A stretch of 64,000 bases of DNA from positions 1 to 64,000 of the forward strand of contig JASAND010012488.1 in NCBI GenBank assembly GCA_030248195.1. The letters are read 5' to 3'. The DNA comes from Trissonchulus latispiculum (lineage: Eukaryota; Nematoda; Enoplea; Enoplida; Ironidae). The translations under genes and the position numbers were made by a program. This document shows positions 23,420-35,349 of this stretch, in pieces. A model generated the notes under the pieces. That model was not told where the DNA came from, ran no database searches, and was given only the letters and a program-made list of their open reading frames with translations. Every line of letters begins with the position of its first letter. Position 1 is the first letter of the stretch.

Positions 23420-23964
23420 AGTTAATCTTTATTAGTGCCTTAGTTATGGATATGGAATTCTTAGGGAGAAGACATCTCTGCCTTATATGTCTCACTCCCA
23501 CAACCACTTAATAGAGACTTTAACTAAGTAGTCAGAATCCTCTACCGAATAGTTAAATTGATAATTCGAATCCTGTTAACATTAAACAAAATGAAAAATC
23601 TACTATGAAAACAAATTCATGAGTGACTGACGCTTTTCTGAAAGATTAACAGATTTATGTGAGTTGCAAAGCTGTATTAACAAAACTGCAGGCTGGAATA
23701 TTCATTTAAATTTGTGCAAGCATAAACTAACCTGAAACAACCTGTAAACAAAACGTTTCAAACTTGAATAAGCTATTATTACTCTGAATCTGAATAAACA
23801 GAAGGTTATTTATTTAGTTGAGGCTGTTTTTTTCAAACTTACCACTAGTAACAATTATACCAGTAACGCCATTGGATTCTCCACATTGTGAGCTTCATTT
23901 TGATATAAATATCGTTAATGTACTCCAAATATTAAGGAAGTTATGACCATTTAAATATGACTAC

Positions 23965-24322
23965 TACTATGGTTTAAGCCGTTTAAGCGCCGTGATTTTA
24001 CGTGGCTTAAAAATCAAACAATTTGAACTGCATTTTAGGCCATCGGCTTAAACGGCTTAAACTGAAATTATTTATGAAAAGGAGGTCGGCTTAAACGGCT
24101 TAAATTTAAGCCGCTGCATTTTTAAGCCGGTGTGCTTTTTATGAAAAGGATTCGGCTTAAAGTTTAAGCCGATGGTTATTTATGAAAAGGGTCGGCTTAA
24201 ACGGCTTAAATTTAAGCCGTTTAAGCCATTTAAGCCGTTTAAGCCGTTTAAGCCGACCACCCTTTTCATAAATAAATTGACTTTTAAGCTAAGCCGTTTA
24301 AGCGCTTTTTATGAAATGGCCC
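23965..24322. repeat. GGCTTAAACGG array (right)
   Basis: Similar to 21161-21430: alternating GGCTTAAACGGCTTAA and TTTAAGCCGTTTAAGCC blocks separated by 'tttatgaaaagg'. It ends with 'gctttttatgaaatggccc', the mirror of the left array's first bases. The two arrays may be opposite ends of one larger element (21161-24322) or two separate small ones. Confidence 0.65.
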
Positions 24323-24672
24323 TAAGTTCTGCAACAGACGCCAAATAAAATATTTTTTAAAATTTTCATTAGGGGTTTTTTTTTATATTAAAAAATTTTT
24401 TGGGGGGGGGGCCCCCCGCCGCGGGGTTGTTGGGTGGATCTGGTAGTTGGGGGTTGTGGGATGGTAATAGGATCAGCTTTCTAAATAGGCCAAATAGCTT
24501 TGCACTAAAGAAATTATCGTAATTTTCATAAATAAAACAATTTTTGCACTAAAAAACACGCTAAAACAAGAATTCTGCCTGGACGCAAAATTTCTTAACG
24601 GGACGCAACTTAAATTTAGCGGGACGCAAGGTTGACGCAAATCCGAAAACCAAAAAAAACCCTGGCCCGAAG

Positions 24673-25496
24673 TACGGCACCGCGCAAACTACTGTTGCCG
24701 CAATAACCAAGATTTTCGCCAGTCACGGATATCCGCAGTATTTGGTACCTGATAATGGCCCAACATTTGTTTCAAAAGAATTCGCAAATTTCATGCGATC
24801 GAAAGGAATCAATCACATTTTGATACCTCCCTACCACCCTCAAAGCAATAGGCAGGCCGAACCTTTGTAAGAACATTCAAACGATCCTTGAAAAAGAAAT
24901 CGGCGGATGAGCCCATAAACGTTACGGTTTCAAGATTTCTACTGCACTACCGCATTACACCCCATTCCACAACAGGTGTTCCTCCGTGTGCGTTGTTCCT
25001 TAATCGCAACCTACGGAATGATATAAACTGTTTCCTGCCTTCGCTGATCCACAATACTGGGCCTGAACGCAAACGGGCAACGAGTCTGTCCTCGGGGCGT
25101 TTTCTCCTGCCGGGTGATTTCGTTTGGGTACGGGACTATAGAAAGGCACACCAGAAATGGGTCGAAGGGACAGTAGAGTACGCCCTAGGAACGGTCACGT
25201 ACATGGTAAGAGTGGAGGGTGTACTACTAAAGCGCCATATTGATCAAATTCGTAAACGGGTTGCCGTAAAGAGTGGAAAAGCGTTCAGGAAAGACATTAA
25301 GAAGCCGCATACAAAATTTGACAAGTTCATTTGGTTTCCTTCGGATAATGCTCCAGAAGAAGCTCCTGCTCATCTGCCAGACGAGCAAGAACCTCAACCT
25401 GCGCCGGAACCTCAACGTCGATATCCCACTCGCCACCGACGGCCTCCACCTACTTTATTCCTGGTTCTGATCAAGGCTTTATACAACATTGATTGA
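24673..25496 (+). pseudogene. Integrase, C-terminal half (continues from 20280)
   Basis: Resumes the core with 'TKIFASHGYPQYLVPDNG', containing the second catalytic Asp, then 'PPYHPQSN'. A frameshift near 24860-24890 leads into the open stretch 24888-25496, which has the GPY/F-like module 'LPGDFVWVRDYRKAHQKWV', the 'KRHIDQIRKR' motif and a Pro-rich tail ending in 'RYPTRHRRPPPT', typical of this gypsy group. The 8 bp GCCCGAAG at 24665-24672 is the duplicated target site. Confidence 0.85.
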
Positions 25497-26081
25497 TCAG
25501 AAAATTAAAGGGGAGAAATGTAGCATCTTAAAAGAGCATTTAAAAATCTGTTTATAGATCTGTACCTATACCTAGTATAGTTAAGTAGTAGTCAGCCAAG
25601 TATACTCTACACATCATACGAAACTTACACATTCTCGTTTCCTATTGATTGCTCCTTCTGCAACCCGGGGTGCAGATATCATGACAAATGAAAGCCGCAT
25701 CGGAACGCAAGAGGCTGACTAAAGGTCAACCTTTTCGTTATTCCTTTTATTACGAAATCAATTTACTTAGATACCAACTGGCTTGCTGGTCAGCAAACAT
25801 TCCTCCACATGTCATGTAGCTCCACCTTAGGCTAGGCTTGGATTTGGTGGGGATCCCCCCTTGGAGCTACAAGATTGGGACACCCCAGGTAAGAGGGCGC
25901 TTCTCTTGGGAGGGGGTCTCTCTCTAGTCTCTCCCTTGTCTCCAAGTGTACAGTTTTCCCCCTGTATTCAGTGGGCCTGTATTAGTACGTTTGCGGGGCT
26001 GCTTCGCCCATATTGGTGAGTGTGTGTAGTTATTTACTGTATAACTATACGTGTTTGTCGGGCGTCGCCCTCCTAAATTAT

Positions 26082-27208
26082 ACTAAAGTCTGACCAAAAA
26101 TTCTTGGAACCGAAATGTGAGCGGCTGTCCTGAGTTATCATTTGAAGGTAGCCTATACAATGTATATATTTTTCGAATCCTCAGGAACCCGAGATTTCGA
26201 AAATCCGAAAAATTTCGAAATTCCGGATTTCATTCACGGAAAATTTAAAATTTTTAGTTTTTTCGCCAAATTTTTACCGCAATCAAAATTTGAGTTCACT
26301 AGTCGAAATAGAACTGGTCCCGCTGCACATTTTTGCTCTTGAAGCTTTCACGAAAATGCACCCATTTTCCGGAATTCGGGGTTTCCAAATTACCGGATTT
26401 TGAAATTTCCCTCCAATACCCTCAAGATGGGTATCATCCGGAAGCTCTTATCGAGATGAACAACTTTTGTAATAGGACGAACTCGTGAAAATGCACTCAT
26501 TTCCCGGAATTCGCAAAAACCGGATTTTCCGGATTTTAAAAATTTTCTCCAATACCCACAATATGGGTATCATGTTCGAAACTCTTGATGAGCTGAACAA
26601 ATCTTGTAATAGAACCAATGTCTGAAAATGCACCTAAATCCCGGAATTCGCAAATTCGGATTTCACTCTACCTTGGAAATTTTTCGTGAATTCGAAAACT
26701 GGGCTCATTTCTGCAAGTTGGTTCTATTACAAAAGTTCAAGCATCAAACTAGAGAACTCGAGAAAATTTTTCAAAATCGGAAAATCCGGTTTTCTCGAAT
26801 TCCGGGAATTGGGCATTTCTGAAGTTCGTTCCTATTACAAATGTTGTTCAGCCCGATAAGGCTTTCGAAATGATATCCATCTTGAAGGTAATTGAAGGAA
26901 ATTTTAAAATCCGGTAATTTAGAAACGGGATTCCGGAAGTTGGGTGTAAGCTTTTAAAAGCAAAAAATGTAGCGGGACCAGTTCTATTCGACTATTGTGA
27001 ACCCAAATTTTGATTGCGATAAAAATTTGGACGAAAAACTAAAAATTTTAAATTTTCCGTGAATGAATTCCGGATTTGGTTGATTTTCGAAATCTCGAGA
27101 ATTTCCTGAATTCAAAATATACTAATTCGGTGTATAGGCTACCTTCAAATGATAACTCAGGACAGCCGCTCACATTTCGGTTCCAAGAATTTTTGGTCAG
27201 ACTTTAGT
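26082..27208. mobile_element. Large fold-back / long-TIR element
   Basis: The first about 100 bp (ACTAAAGTCTGACCAAAAAT onwards) are repeated inverted at the end (27100-27208), and weaker inverted similarity continues inward for several hundred bases: both halves hold 'cggaattcg', 'ttccggat' and 'atgggtatcat'-type motifs in mirrored order. A 3 bp TAT flanks both ends, which is too short to be decisive. ORFs inside are fortuitous. 25615-26081 just before it shows nothing recognisable. Confidence 0.75.
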
Positions 27209-27339
27209 TATTATTTTACCTTTGCTCTCTCTTTCCCTATAATTATTGTTGTTACTTTATTAAATATCTGCACTAGGCGTGTGCCTTTTTGGGTAGGTTA
27301 GGGTAGGTCAATATTTTAATGGAAGCTCGCAAAAAACTT

Positions 27340-27520
27340 AGACCGGAGGAGGAGTATTGGGGGGGGGAGAGATAAGAGGGAAACAAGGAGACACTGGAAA
27401 GCCTGGGATGGTGGAATCAGAAAGAGGGCGGGGGGGGGGGATGTGGGATGAGGGGAGAAGAGAAGGAGAATGGAAGTTGGGAGGGGAAGACTGAGGACAA
27501 CGGGGGGGGGGGTTTTCTTG
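27340..27520. repeat. G/A-rich low-complexity tract
   Basis: Purine-rich plus strand with G runs of 8-10 and GAGA segments, immediately upstream of the non-LTR element. Opposite-strand ORF 27316-27558 is a Pro/Leu/Ser artefact. Confidence 0.7.
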
Positions 27521-27796
27521 TTTTCGATGTGGCCAAAACGGTCACAAGAAAAGCTCATGCCCTATGCACCTAACAGCCGGTTATCAACGAAGACGCCTTA
27601 CTCCTCTGCTAGATCTACCTATACCGGCTGACCCCGGTCTTGTGAGTACTGGTAATAATTGTTATCCTTTATATAGTCATGTTGTGCAAGGTTATCCAAC
27701 TAATAATTTGCATGCTTCAAATCACTTTAGGTCGGGTTTTCTGTAGGCCAGGCTAGGAGTGCCGCTAACGATGATGGTACATTGCTATCTGCTGTC

Positions 27797-30597
27797 CTAC
27801 TAAATACCCGTAGCATCTCAAATAAATTAGTAGATTTTAACACGGAAAAATGTTTCCAACCTAAAACCTGATATAGTGTATTTAACAGAGACATGGCTTT
27901 CTTCTGGAGATCCTGATCATCTTATTTCTGGAAACAATTTTTACAATGTATTTAGGTGCGATAGGGCGTTGGATAGAAGGGGTGGGGGAGTCGCTGTATT
28001 AGTAAATAAAGGATTGAAGTGCTGTAGTGTAAAGGTACCTAACCATGAAGGTGTTGAGATTGAGATTGTCTGTGTGAAAATAAAATGTAGTGGTATTGAA
28101 TTATTATTGTGTTGTGTCTATCGTTCATCAGTTGTTGTAACTAGTGTGTTCGATTATCTATGTCAGCTTCTAGAATTTTTGTCGGAACAACGACTACCGG
28201 TTATTTTAGGGGTGATTTTAATCTCCCGGGGATTGACTGGGTAAATGGAGCTGCCTGTAGTACCTTTCGACAAAATGAGTTTTTCAATATGTTTGAAGCC
28301 TTTGGTCTTTCTCAATTAGTGTTGAAACCAACTCGGCAAACTTCTATACTGGATCTGGTGTTTGTTAACAAATTGTCATTAATTTCTTGTGTGGACATGC
28401 TACCTCCTCTGAGTTCAAGTGATCATAATGTAGTATCTTTCCGTGTTAATATTCCAAGACCTAATGAGGGCAACCCCACTTTGGGTAAATGTTTATGGGA
28501 TAAATCGGATGATGGAAATATTTATCGGCATCTTGTAAGGGTGAACTGGAATTTATTGTTTGAGGGTAAAACGGTTAATGATATGTGGTCCTTATTTAAA
28601 GACAAGTGTCTAGAATTGATCAGTTTGTATGTTCCTCGTAAAGTTAGTCGCTCTAAGATTCCAAGCAGATATAAACATTCAGCGGCTGTTAAAAAGTTTT
28701 TAAATAAGAAAAAGATAGCTTTTCGTAAATATAAAGACAATGCTACTGAGGAATCCTTGCAACGCTATAAGCAGATTGCTAGATTATGCAAAATGGAAAT
28801 TAAAAAAGAATCTTTGCTGAGAGAATCGAAGTTTTTGAAACAGCCAAATTCTAAAAAGTTTTTCAAGTTTGTCAATAGTTCACTTTCGTCTAGAGATAGT
28901 ATATCTATGTTGGTTGATAATCAAACTCAAATTACTGAACACCGTGATATGTCAAATGTATTTGCTAAACAGTTTTCGTCAGTATTTGTTACGGATGATA
29001 ATACTATGCCCAATATTCCTGAGGTGTTAGTTGATGATGATGATATTCGACTGCTGGAAAATTTTGTTATTACGAGAAAACATGTGGAGGACGCTATTAA
29101 AAAAGTCAAAACCAACTCCAGTGGGGGGCCGGATGGTTTACCTGCCATTTTTCTCAAAAGATTTTCAACTCTCCTATGCATTCCCCTCCAATTAATTTTT
29201 CAAAAATCTTTTAACGATGGTGAAATTCCTGTAGATTGGAAAACTGCCAAAGTCGTTCCCATTTACAAAGGGAAAGGAAGTAAATCAGTTGCTGTAAACT
29301 ATCGCCCTGTCAGTTTAACCTGTATCTGTTGCAAATTGATGGAACATATACTTCGTGGTGTTTTGTATCAATACTTTGACGTTACTCGTATTTTGTCGGA
29401 TGTTCAACACGGGTTTAGGTCGGGCAGGTCCACCCAGACACAGCTTTTACACTGTCTTAGGGATTGGGTGGTGGAAATTGATAGAAAAGTACCAGTGGAT
29501 GCAGTGTACATTGATATTAGTAAGGCGTTCGATACGGTTAGTCACTCAAAATTGATTTTCAAATTGAAAAAGTACAAGATTCCTACTAAATTTATTAATT
29601 GGATCAAATCCTTTTTGTCAAACCGGTCTCAAGTAGTGACAGTGGGGGGTATTGATTCACAACCGGCACAAGTATTGAGTGGAGTCCCACAAGGTAGTGT
29701 TTTGGGTCCCTTACTGTTTCTGGTGTATATAAACGATGTTGTAAATCGGGTTGAGTTTAGCAAAATCCAGATATATGCTGACGATACTAAGCTGTATCTC
29801 CCCTGTAAGACTGCTGCTGACTATGAGAAGTTTCTTAAAGATATAGATGGTGTTTTTAGGTGGGCAAAGGAAAATCAGTTAAAAGTCGCTCTGGAAAAAT
29901 GTGTAATGATGCATTTTGGTTTCAATAATCCTGGTCGAAACTATGAAATTAATAATGTTGGTATCCCCTGCGTAGGCAGTATTCGAGATCTAGGTGTCAT
30001 CTTTGATAATAAGCTTACGTTTTCTGAGCAGTGTGAAAAAGTCCATGTTACTGCATCGACTCGTGCAAACATAATTTTTAAGAGTTTTAGTTCTCGGGAT
30101 TGGGCTTTTTTGGTGGCTATGTTTGTAACGTATGTCAGACCTCTCCTCGAGTATAATTCCTCTGTTTGGAGTCCTTACACTAAAAAGAATATTATTTTGA
30201 TCGAAAATGTCCAAAAGCGGTATACGAAAAGAATTCGCGGTTTAAGAAATAAATCGTACTACGAAAGACTGCGAACTTTAGGTCTTGAAACGTTGGAATC
30301 ACGCCGTATTAAAGCTGACCTCTGTCAATGCTATCGTTTAGTGAATGGACTTGATAAAGTTGACCTTACGGATTATGTTATGTTTAGGGGTGACTTGGGT
30401 TTACGGGGTCATAATCTTATGTTGCAGGCAGCTCCATGTCGTAGAAACGAGAAAAAGCATTTTTCGGTAACAGGGTTGTTAATGTCTGGAATTCTCTCCC
30501 TAGAGAAACCGTAAATGCTACTAGTTTGCAATCCTTTAAACAAAAATTGAAAGATACAGATATATCGGTGTTTTGTAAGGTTTTTAAGGCTGACTGA
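27797..30597 (+). pseudogene. Endonuclease-reverse transcriptase of the non-LTR element
   Basis: Apurinic-type endonuclease at 27797-28440: 'DIVYLTETWLS', 'GGGVAVLV', 'CVYR', 'DFNLPGIDW' and 'SSSDHNVV'. The RT frame is open from about 28216 to 30514: 'YRPVSLTCICCKLME', 'QHGFRSGRSTQTQLL', 'VYIDISKAFDTVSH', 'GVPQGSVLGPLLFLVYIND' and the catalytic 'IYADDTKLYLP' near 29771. The C-terminal 'RVVNVWNSLPRETV' and final stop at about 30597 are in another frame. Frame breaks lie near 27848 (A run), 28213 (G run) and 30465. Catalytic residues remain, so this is a lightly damaged copy. Confidence 0.9.
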
Positions 30598-30795
30598 CTG
30601 AGTTTTATTCTGTTTTATGCAGTTTTGTTAATATTATGCACGTATATATGTTTTCTCAATAACGTTCACGTTTTATATTGAGGCGCACGTAAGTAATTGT
30701 CTGTACAATTCTGTGTTGTCCTATTCAGTAAACGTTTTTATTATTGTACATAAATTTTTGTGACTTACTGAATAAACTGTTTGTTTGTTTGTTTA
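27797..30795 (+). mobile_element. Non-LTR retrotransposon, CR1/jockey-like, 3' end intact
   Basis: Endonuclease motifs start at about 27797 ('LLNTRSISNKL'); the end is marked by AATAAACTG followed by (TTTG)n and TTTA at 30771-30795, a short tandem repeat tail typical of CR1/L2-like elements rather than poly(A). The 5' boundary is unclear; upstream of 27797 no ORF1 was recognised, so the copy may be 5'-truncated. Coding is interrupted by a few frameshifts only, so it is a fairly recent insertion. Confidence 0.85.
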
Positions 30796-31801
30796 GGTTA
30801 TTTCTGAGCCCCTAGATCAGTTTAGTGCTATCTCTGAGGTGAGCGGATGTCACCCTCTCACTAGCTCCATATATTTAGCGAGACTTCTCCGGCCGGCTTC
30901 TGCGTGGTTGGTGTGTCATTCACTTGTGCCACGGTCTCCTCGCTTGAGTTGCTCTGGCGGGGTAACGGTACTAGTTTCACTCTGGTACTGCTACTGCGAT
31001 CTGATCTTGTTGCATCTTAGTTTTCTGCATTTCGGGGTTTCTCTACACCCTATCCCAATTTTAAACAAAAGAGAGCTTTCACGACTCCCGGAGTAATAGT
31101 CGCTTCTTCAAAGTGCAGCAAACTATATTGAGATGAAGCCAGTAGCACTCCTGCAGCAAAGAAGCTAATCTGAGCACCATAGCTCTACTACTGTTGTCTT
31201 GTATCACGGTGCATGTTTCACGTGTGATATTTCTTCCGAATCTTCCGAAGTAAAAATATTTCACTGACGATATTCTTTGGGGACGGGTATGTAGGTATAA
31301 AGCTAGAAGGTATACTAATATACCATGATGTTAGTATAGTCAGCAATTACATAATGTCATAAAGTACAATATGGGGGAATGCTTTATTGCAGATGCGAAT
31401 TAATTATGCAGTGCACACAATTACAAATTCGTTAGAACAATAGTTAGTGTATGGATTTGCTATTTGTGGAGGAAGTATAGAAAAAATAAATGAACTGTGA
31501 AATCGTTCAATATAAAATTTCCTTCATTTATCGATCGAAAGAAATATTCCTTGGCCAAAAATTTCATTGTTGCAGTAAATTATTTCAAATCTCGCCAATT
31601 GACACAAATATCGAAATTTAACGGTTTCGATTTGATTTTCGCGCTGAGCTATTTTTAATCTTCTGCCCTACTAGCCTAAATCTTAATTTAGTTCCAAAAT
31701 ATTTTGTAAATTAATTAAATACTCTGATGGTTTCATGTTCGTTTCCATACAACCAGCAGCCAGCCGCCACCACCAAATCTAGTTTTTCGTTTCTGAGAAT
31801 T

Positions 31802-32502
31802 TTAGTACATAAATTCGCGACTATCGCTCTCTGATCCATACTGGGCTTCCAGATTAATGTCGCCCAGGTCATAGGTCGGCCCGTTGACATAGTTGTCGGG
31901 GATGGTAATCTTTTTCTCCAACTTTCCGGGAAGGTTATCACCACAGTCGTGATAGATTCTCAAGACTGGATCGATAGTGCTCCATTCTCGCGCTTCGCCG
32001 CGGATATCGAAACGACCGTCCGGGCCTGATCTCACTTCGGTTATGTCGTCATCGAAGCCGACTGAAACAAACAAAACAATATGACAGCTTTCCAAATCGC
32101 CTCCCCAATTCTCCCAGAGTCGTAAAATTTGAAGTTTAGTGGATATTCCCTCAAGCAATTCCAGAGAATTGGAATTGAAGAGTATATCTGGAATCGAAGT
32201 CAAAATCCAAAGACGTCAACTCTCAACTGATGTGCCTGACTATTGTCTGTTGCTTGACAATAGTCATTAATTAGGTACTAATTAGGTACTAAACTTTATT
32301 AATTAATTAACGCTAATTAACTATTAATTTTCGCACATCTGTCTCGATCCTCCAGCTTTATGAGGACATCCTTGGCTTCAGCGGCATTCTTGCTGCACAC
32401 AAGTCTTCCTACGATATGAATTTTCTGAAGACGACCCGGCCTGCCCAGTGCGACCAGTACCAGAGATGCAACTAATCCCAGATGAAGTGCAAAACGAGTC
32501 AT
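31802..32502 (-). CDS. Transthyretin-like (TTL) secreted protein, copy B; two exons
   Basis: Exon 1 is 32337-32502 (166 nt, same as copy A) and exon 2 is 31802-32061. They join in phase 1 to give about 141 aa. The signal peptide is MTRFALHLGLVASLVLVALG, followed by GRLQKIHIVGRLVCS, 'FGFDDDITEV', 'GRFDIRG', 'RIYHDCGD', 'YDLGDINLEAQYG'. The acceptor is a good tttgtttcag; the donor is a poor GTGCGA where copy A has GTAAAT, so splicing may be weak. Compared with copy A it lacks seven residues after 'HDCGD'. The intron is only 275 bp. Acceptor 'ttttagatcag' upstream of the ATG implies a further 5' exon or leader. Confidence 0.88.
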
Positions 32503-32570
32503 GGTTATACTTTCTGATCTAAAATGTAGGTATATAAAGTGGGAGCAATAGTTGATGAAATCAAGAGTAC

Positions 32571-33140
32571 ATAATGATAAGAGTGTGACAGCAGGCAGGC
32601 TCTCCGTTATCAGCTCAGAATCACGCGCTGCGTGCTAACGCCCGCCCCCCAACAAACGAGTACCTAGATTCCCAAATCAAACCATAGACAACCACACCCT
32701 CCCAAATCACACCCTAGTAAATTTGACCTCCCCCACAAATCAGACCAGAATGGAATAACCGCCCCCCCCCCAAATGAGACCCTATGTAGTGAAATCTACT
32801 GGGGTATGGGGGCTAATTCTACTAGGGTCAGATTTCTGGGGGAGTTGACTATGATTTGATTTGGAAGTACGCGTTTGTGAGGGGGGGTCAGACATGTGCA
32901 GGAGGGGAAATTCTCTGGAGGGTGAGCCGGTGACCTGGAAAACCGGATTTTTCCGGTTTTTTTGCCCAGAAAAACCGGAAAATCCGGATTCTGGGGGGGG
33001 GGTGAGGCACCCATCTGGAGGGTGAGCTCCAGGTCTGGGGGGGGGTAACCCCCCAAGCACATGTAGGGCGTCTTGGCTCGTCTTGGTTGGTTCTGAGCTG
33101 ATAACTGGGAGCCTGCCTGCTATCACACTCTTTTCATTAT
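32571..33140. mobile_element. Inverted-repeat element with about 50 bp TIRs
   Basis: Left end 'ataatgataagagtgtgaca' is mirrored at the right end ('tcacactcttttcattat'), and the match continues for about 50 bp (GCAGGCAGGCTC, TTATCAGCTCAGAA). It is absent from copy A. The interior contains C-rich and G-rich runs and a segment (about 32885-33060) related to 44573-44705. No clear target duplication. ORFs across it are low-complexity. Confidence 0.7.
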
Positions 33141-33754
33141 CTGTATACTCTAGGTAAAACGGAAGGGATACAACGAGTCAGATGCAGTGCTAAACGAATC
33201 ATAACTATACTTTCTTATCTAAAATGTTGGATAATAAAGTATGGGAATCAGTTGAATAGTTTAAAATAAAATTTTGTACGACTGTTGTTGAGTCTGCAAT
33301 GCAATAATCAAAATAATCTAAAATACTGGTGAACAAAGTGGGAAGTAGTTGCAAAGCTTAATATATATTTAAATTGTTTCAATTGCAATGTATTATTGTA
33401 TAGTCTGACGAGCAGTAACTACACTTTCAGATCTAAAAATGATAGTTAATAAAATGTAAATTAAGCTGAACGTTCAAATGTGGAATTTTGGTCATTCAGC
33501 GCACATATGTATAGTTGGCTGAATCAAAATATCTACTTTTAGTCGATTTTATAATGAAACTTACGGGCGAAGTTCTAACAAAATTTCATTTAGTGCACCA
33601 CACACTATAAATTAATCTGGTATTTTAACAATATTTTCAATTTACATATAGTGCGTAACATTAAGTAGTATCTTGTATACTACGCTTAACAGCTTAAGCA
33701 GAAATTAATAATGTGAGCTACAGACTACTGTAATTATTGTAGAATAGGATTGTT

Positions 33755-33905
33755 CCAATAAGAAATTGACCGAGCCAGGCCCCTTCCGAAAGTATCGGCG
33801 GCCCGGACCGGGCCCAAATCCGGCCCCCTTTTCGGGCCGGCTCAACACAAAATTTTCCGACCCGACCCTTCCTAGGGCCCGAGGCCCGCTATAATGCGCC
33901 ATTTT
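33755..33905. repeat. GC-rich CCGGGCCC cluster
   Basis: A GC-rich patch with repeated CCGGGCCC/GGCCCGG motifs in an AT-rich surround, with no counterpart at the matching place in copy A, so it is an insertion or local expansion. Ends are not resolved. 33905-34426 shows only duplicated non-coding DNA. Confidence 0.45.
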
Positions 33906-34426
33906 TAAACATATTAAATGACTCTAAACCAAAACTAGAAATTGAACAATCGGTTTTGCGCATCTTTTACTTCTTTCGTGATCTAAGTGGAATATTTTTG
34001 CGAAGGTCTTCAAACTTCGATTAAGGATTCTTTCGACTACTTCGATCAAATAGTACTCAATGTTGCGGTCGGCAGCTCTTTAAAATTGAGTGCTGATTTA
34101 ACTTTTTGATAGGGCTGAAAGGCCAAAATGGTGTCAAGATCTCGAAACTGGACAAATCTCAATGAAGAAAATAAGAGAAAGCTAAATAGGTGCTTTCATA
34201 GACATGTTCATGTTCATGTGTGTTCACTTGATTTGATTTCAAGGACGCAAACGCACCGACGCGCCTGAAATTGTCGCGACTGGAAGTATGAAATCAGAGT
34301 TTGAAGAAGACCTGACCCGTTAGAATATGCGGATTTAAAATCTCCAAATTTATCTTGAATTTCGATTTTAGTTAGTTATTGCATCTAAGCATCACCATCA
34401 TCGTTGCATAAGTCACAATATTAGGT

Positions 34427-34603
34427 GAATAAAGCATGAATCCAGTGTGAACTTACCGAAAGCAGTGCTGAATTGTAACAATACTCGACTACAATAAAAT
34501 GAGACTGAGAATAGCTTAATAGTCTATAGTGCTGCTTTAATCCAGTTTGAGCCAGAATTAACACAAAGACTCTGCGACCGGTCTTCTAGCCAATTAAAAT
34601 GAC
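34427..34603 (-). promoter_or_regulatory. Conserved 177 bp block, candidate 5' UTR exon/promoter of TTL copy B
   Basis: Partner of 12015-12191, aligned with no gaps. On the minus strand it has the same donor, TTTCG|GTAAGT (boundary 34457/34456), about 1.95 kb upstream of the TTL copy B acceptor. It sits between the TTL gene and the YHYH gene, both on the minus strand. A role as TTL leader exon/promoter is inference. Confidence 0.45.
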
Positions 34604-35349
34604 ATTTTTAGTTTTAATCGGTGTATTGCTCTTTATATTCGAGTTTTCACTGCTAAAACGTGTACGCTTGAAAACCCCACCAATACACACGCTTGCGCCC
34701 ACTTCAGATGTCAAAAATTATTTTTGCATAACTCAACAATAAAACCCTTGCATGTGGGTTATATTGTTTATTCGCTTTATTTTAATGTTAATTTTATTTT
34801 TATTTTATTTCTTAACTTTAATTCAATTAATTCACTTCATGACTTATTATGACGAGAAACAGCGACAAAATGGGCATGCAAAAGCAACGACGGCACTGTA
34901 ACAAAATTTTGAGACGAAAACTTAATGCCAACGGTTTAAATGGCTTAAAACTGCAAAGTATTAGAAGCTAAGGCAAGGAGCTGATCCTAAGATTAAACTA
35001 GGAGAGTTAGCTTTAAAAATAATTTCCATGCGGGGAGTGCCGTCCACCACTCCAACATTTCTTCTAGGTTAGGGGCAGCGCTAGTTTAGGGAGGAAGAGC
35101 TCAAGCCTTCACAAGGCGGAACCCTCTTTCAAACTAGTTTCCGACTGATTTTTTCAATTTTTTTTCATTTCCATTTCCATTTTTCCATTTTCAGAAATTG
35201 ATACAAAGTCTAAGCCTACAGCAGACTCCGCCGATTTATTCTTTATTACACAAACGACAAATATATAAATCTGTAAAGCCGTATCATTTATGCTACAAAA
35301 GTTCGCATTAAAATTAAAAATTTTTTCGCATTATTTCTGTCACTCCCAA

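Larger units (their letters stand above)
20281..24664. mobile_element. hAT-like element (4.4 kb) with GGACGCAA end arrays, inside gypsy integrase
   Basis: Starts CAGGGTTTTTTTTGCGTCC and ends with its inverse (AAAAAAACCCTG), bounded by a perfect 8 bp duplication GCCCGAAG (20273-20280 and 24665-24672). Just inside both ends are several GGACGCAA motifs, for example 'tctggacgcaaagtttctta' on the left and 'ctggacgcaaaatttctta' on the right. There is no transposase-like ORF. It carries further elements: GGCTTAAAC arrays at 21161-21430 and 23965-24322, a dispersed repeat at 21722-22075, and a fold-back at 22144-23419. Confidence 0.9.
17049..25609 (+). mobile_element. Full-length Ty3/gypsy-type element with 91 bp LTRs and nested insertions
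   Basis: LTRs at 17049-17139 and 25519-25609 are each 91 bp, differ at three positions (about 3%), and are bounded by a perfect 5 bp target duplication CACAT (17044-17048 and 25610-25614). The 5' LTR is followed by a primer-binding-like TGGCGACGAG; the 3' LTR is preceded by a purine tract AAAGGGGAGAAA. Order: gag, CCHC region, protease, reverse transcriptase, RNase H, integrase. A 4.4 kb hAT-like element (20281-24664) is inserted in the integrase gene. Without it the element would be about 4.2 kb. Several frameshifts make it defective. Confidence 0.93.

Noticed and set aside
22106..23421. Two similar 77-101 codon ORFs that look like a gene pair
   Set aside because: They are the same sequence in the two arms of the fold-back element and show no domain.
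27316..27558. Pro/Leu-rich minus-strand ORF
   Set aside because: Opposite strand of a purine-rich low-complexity tract.
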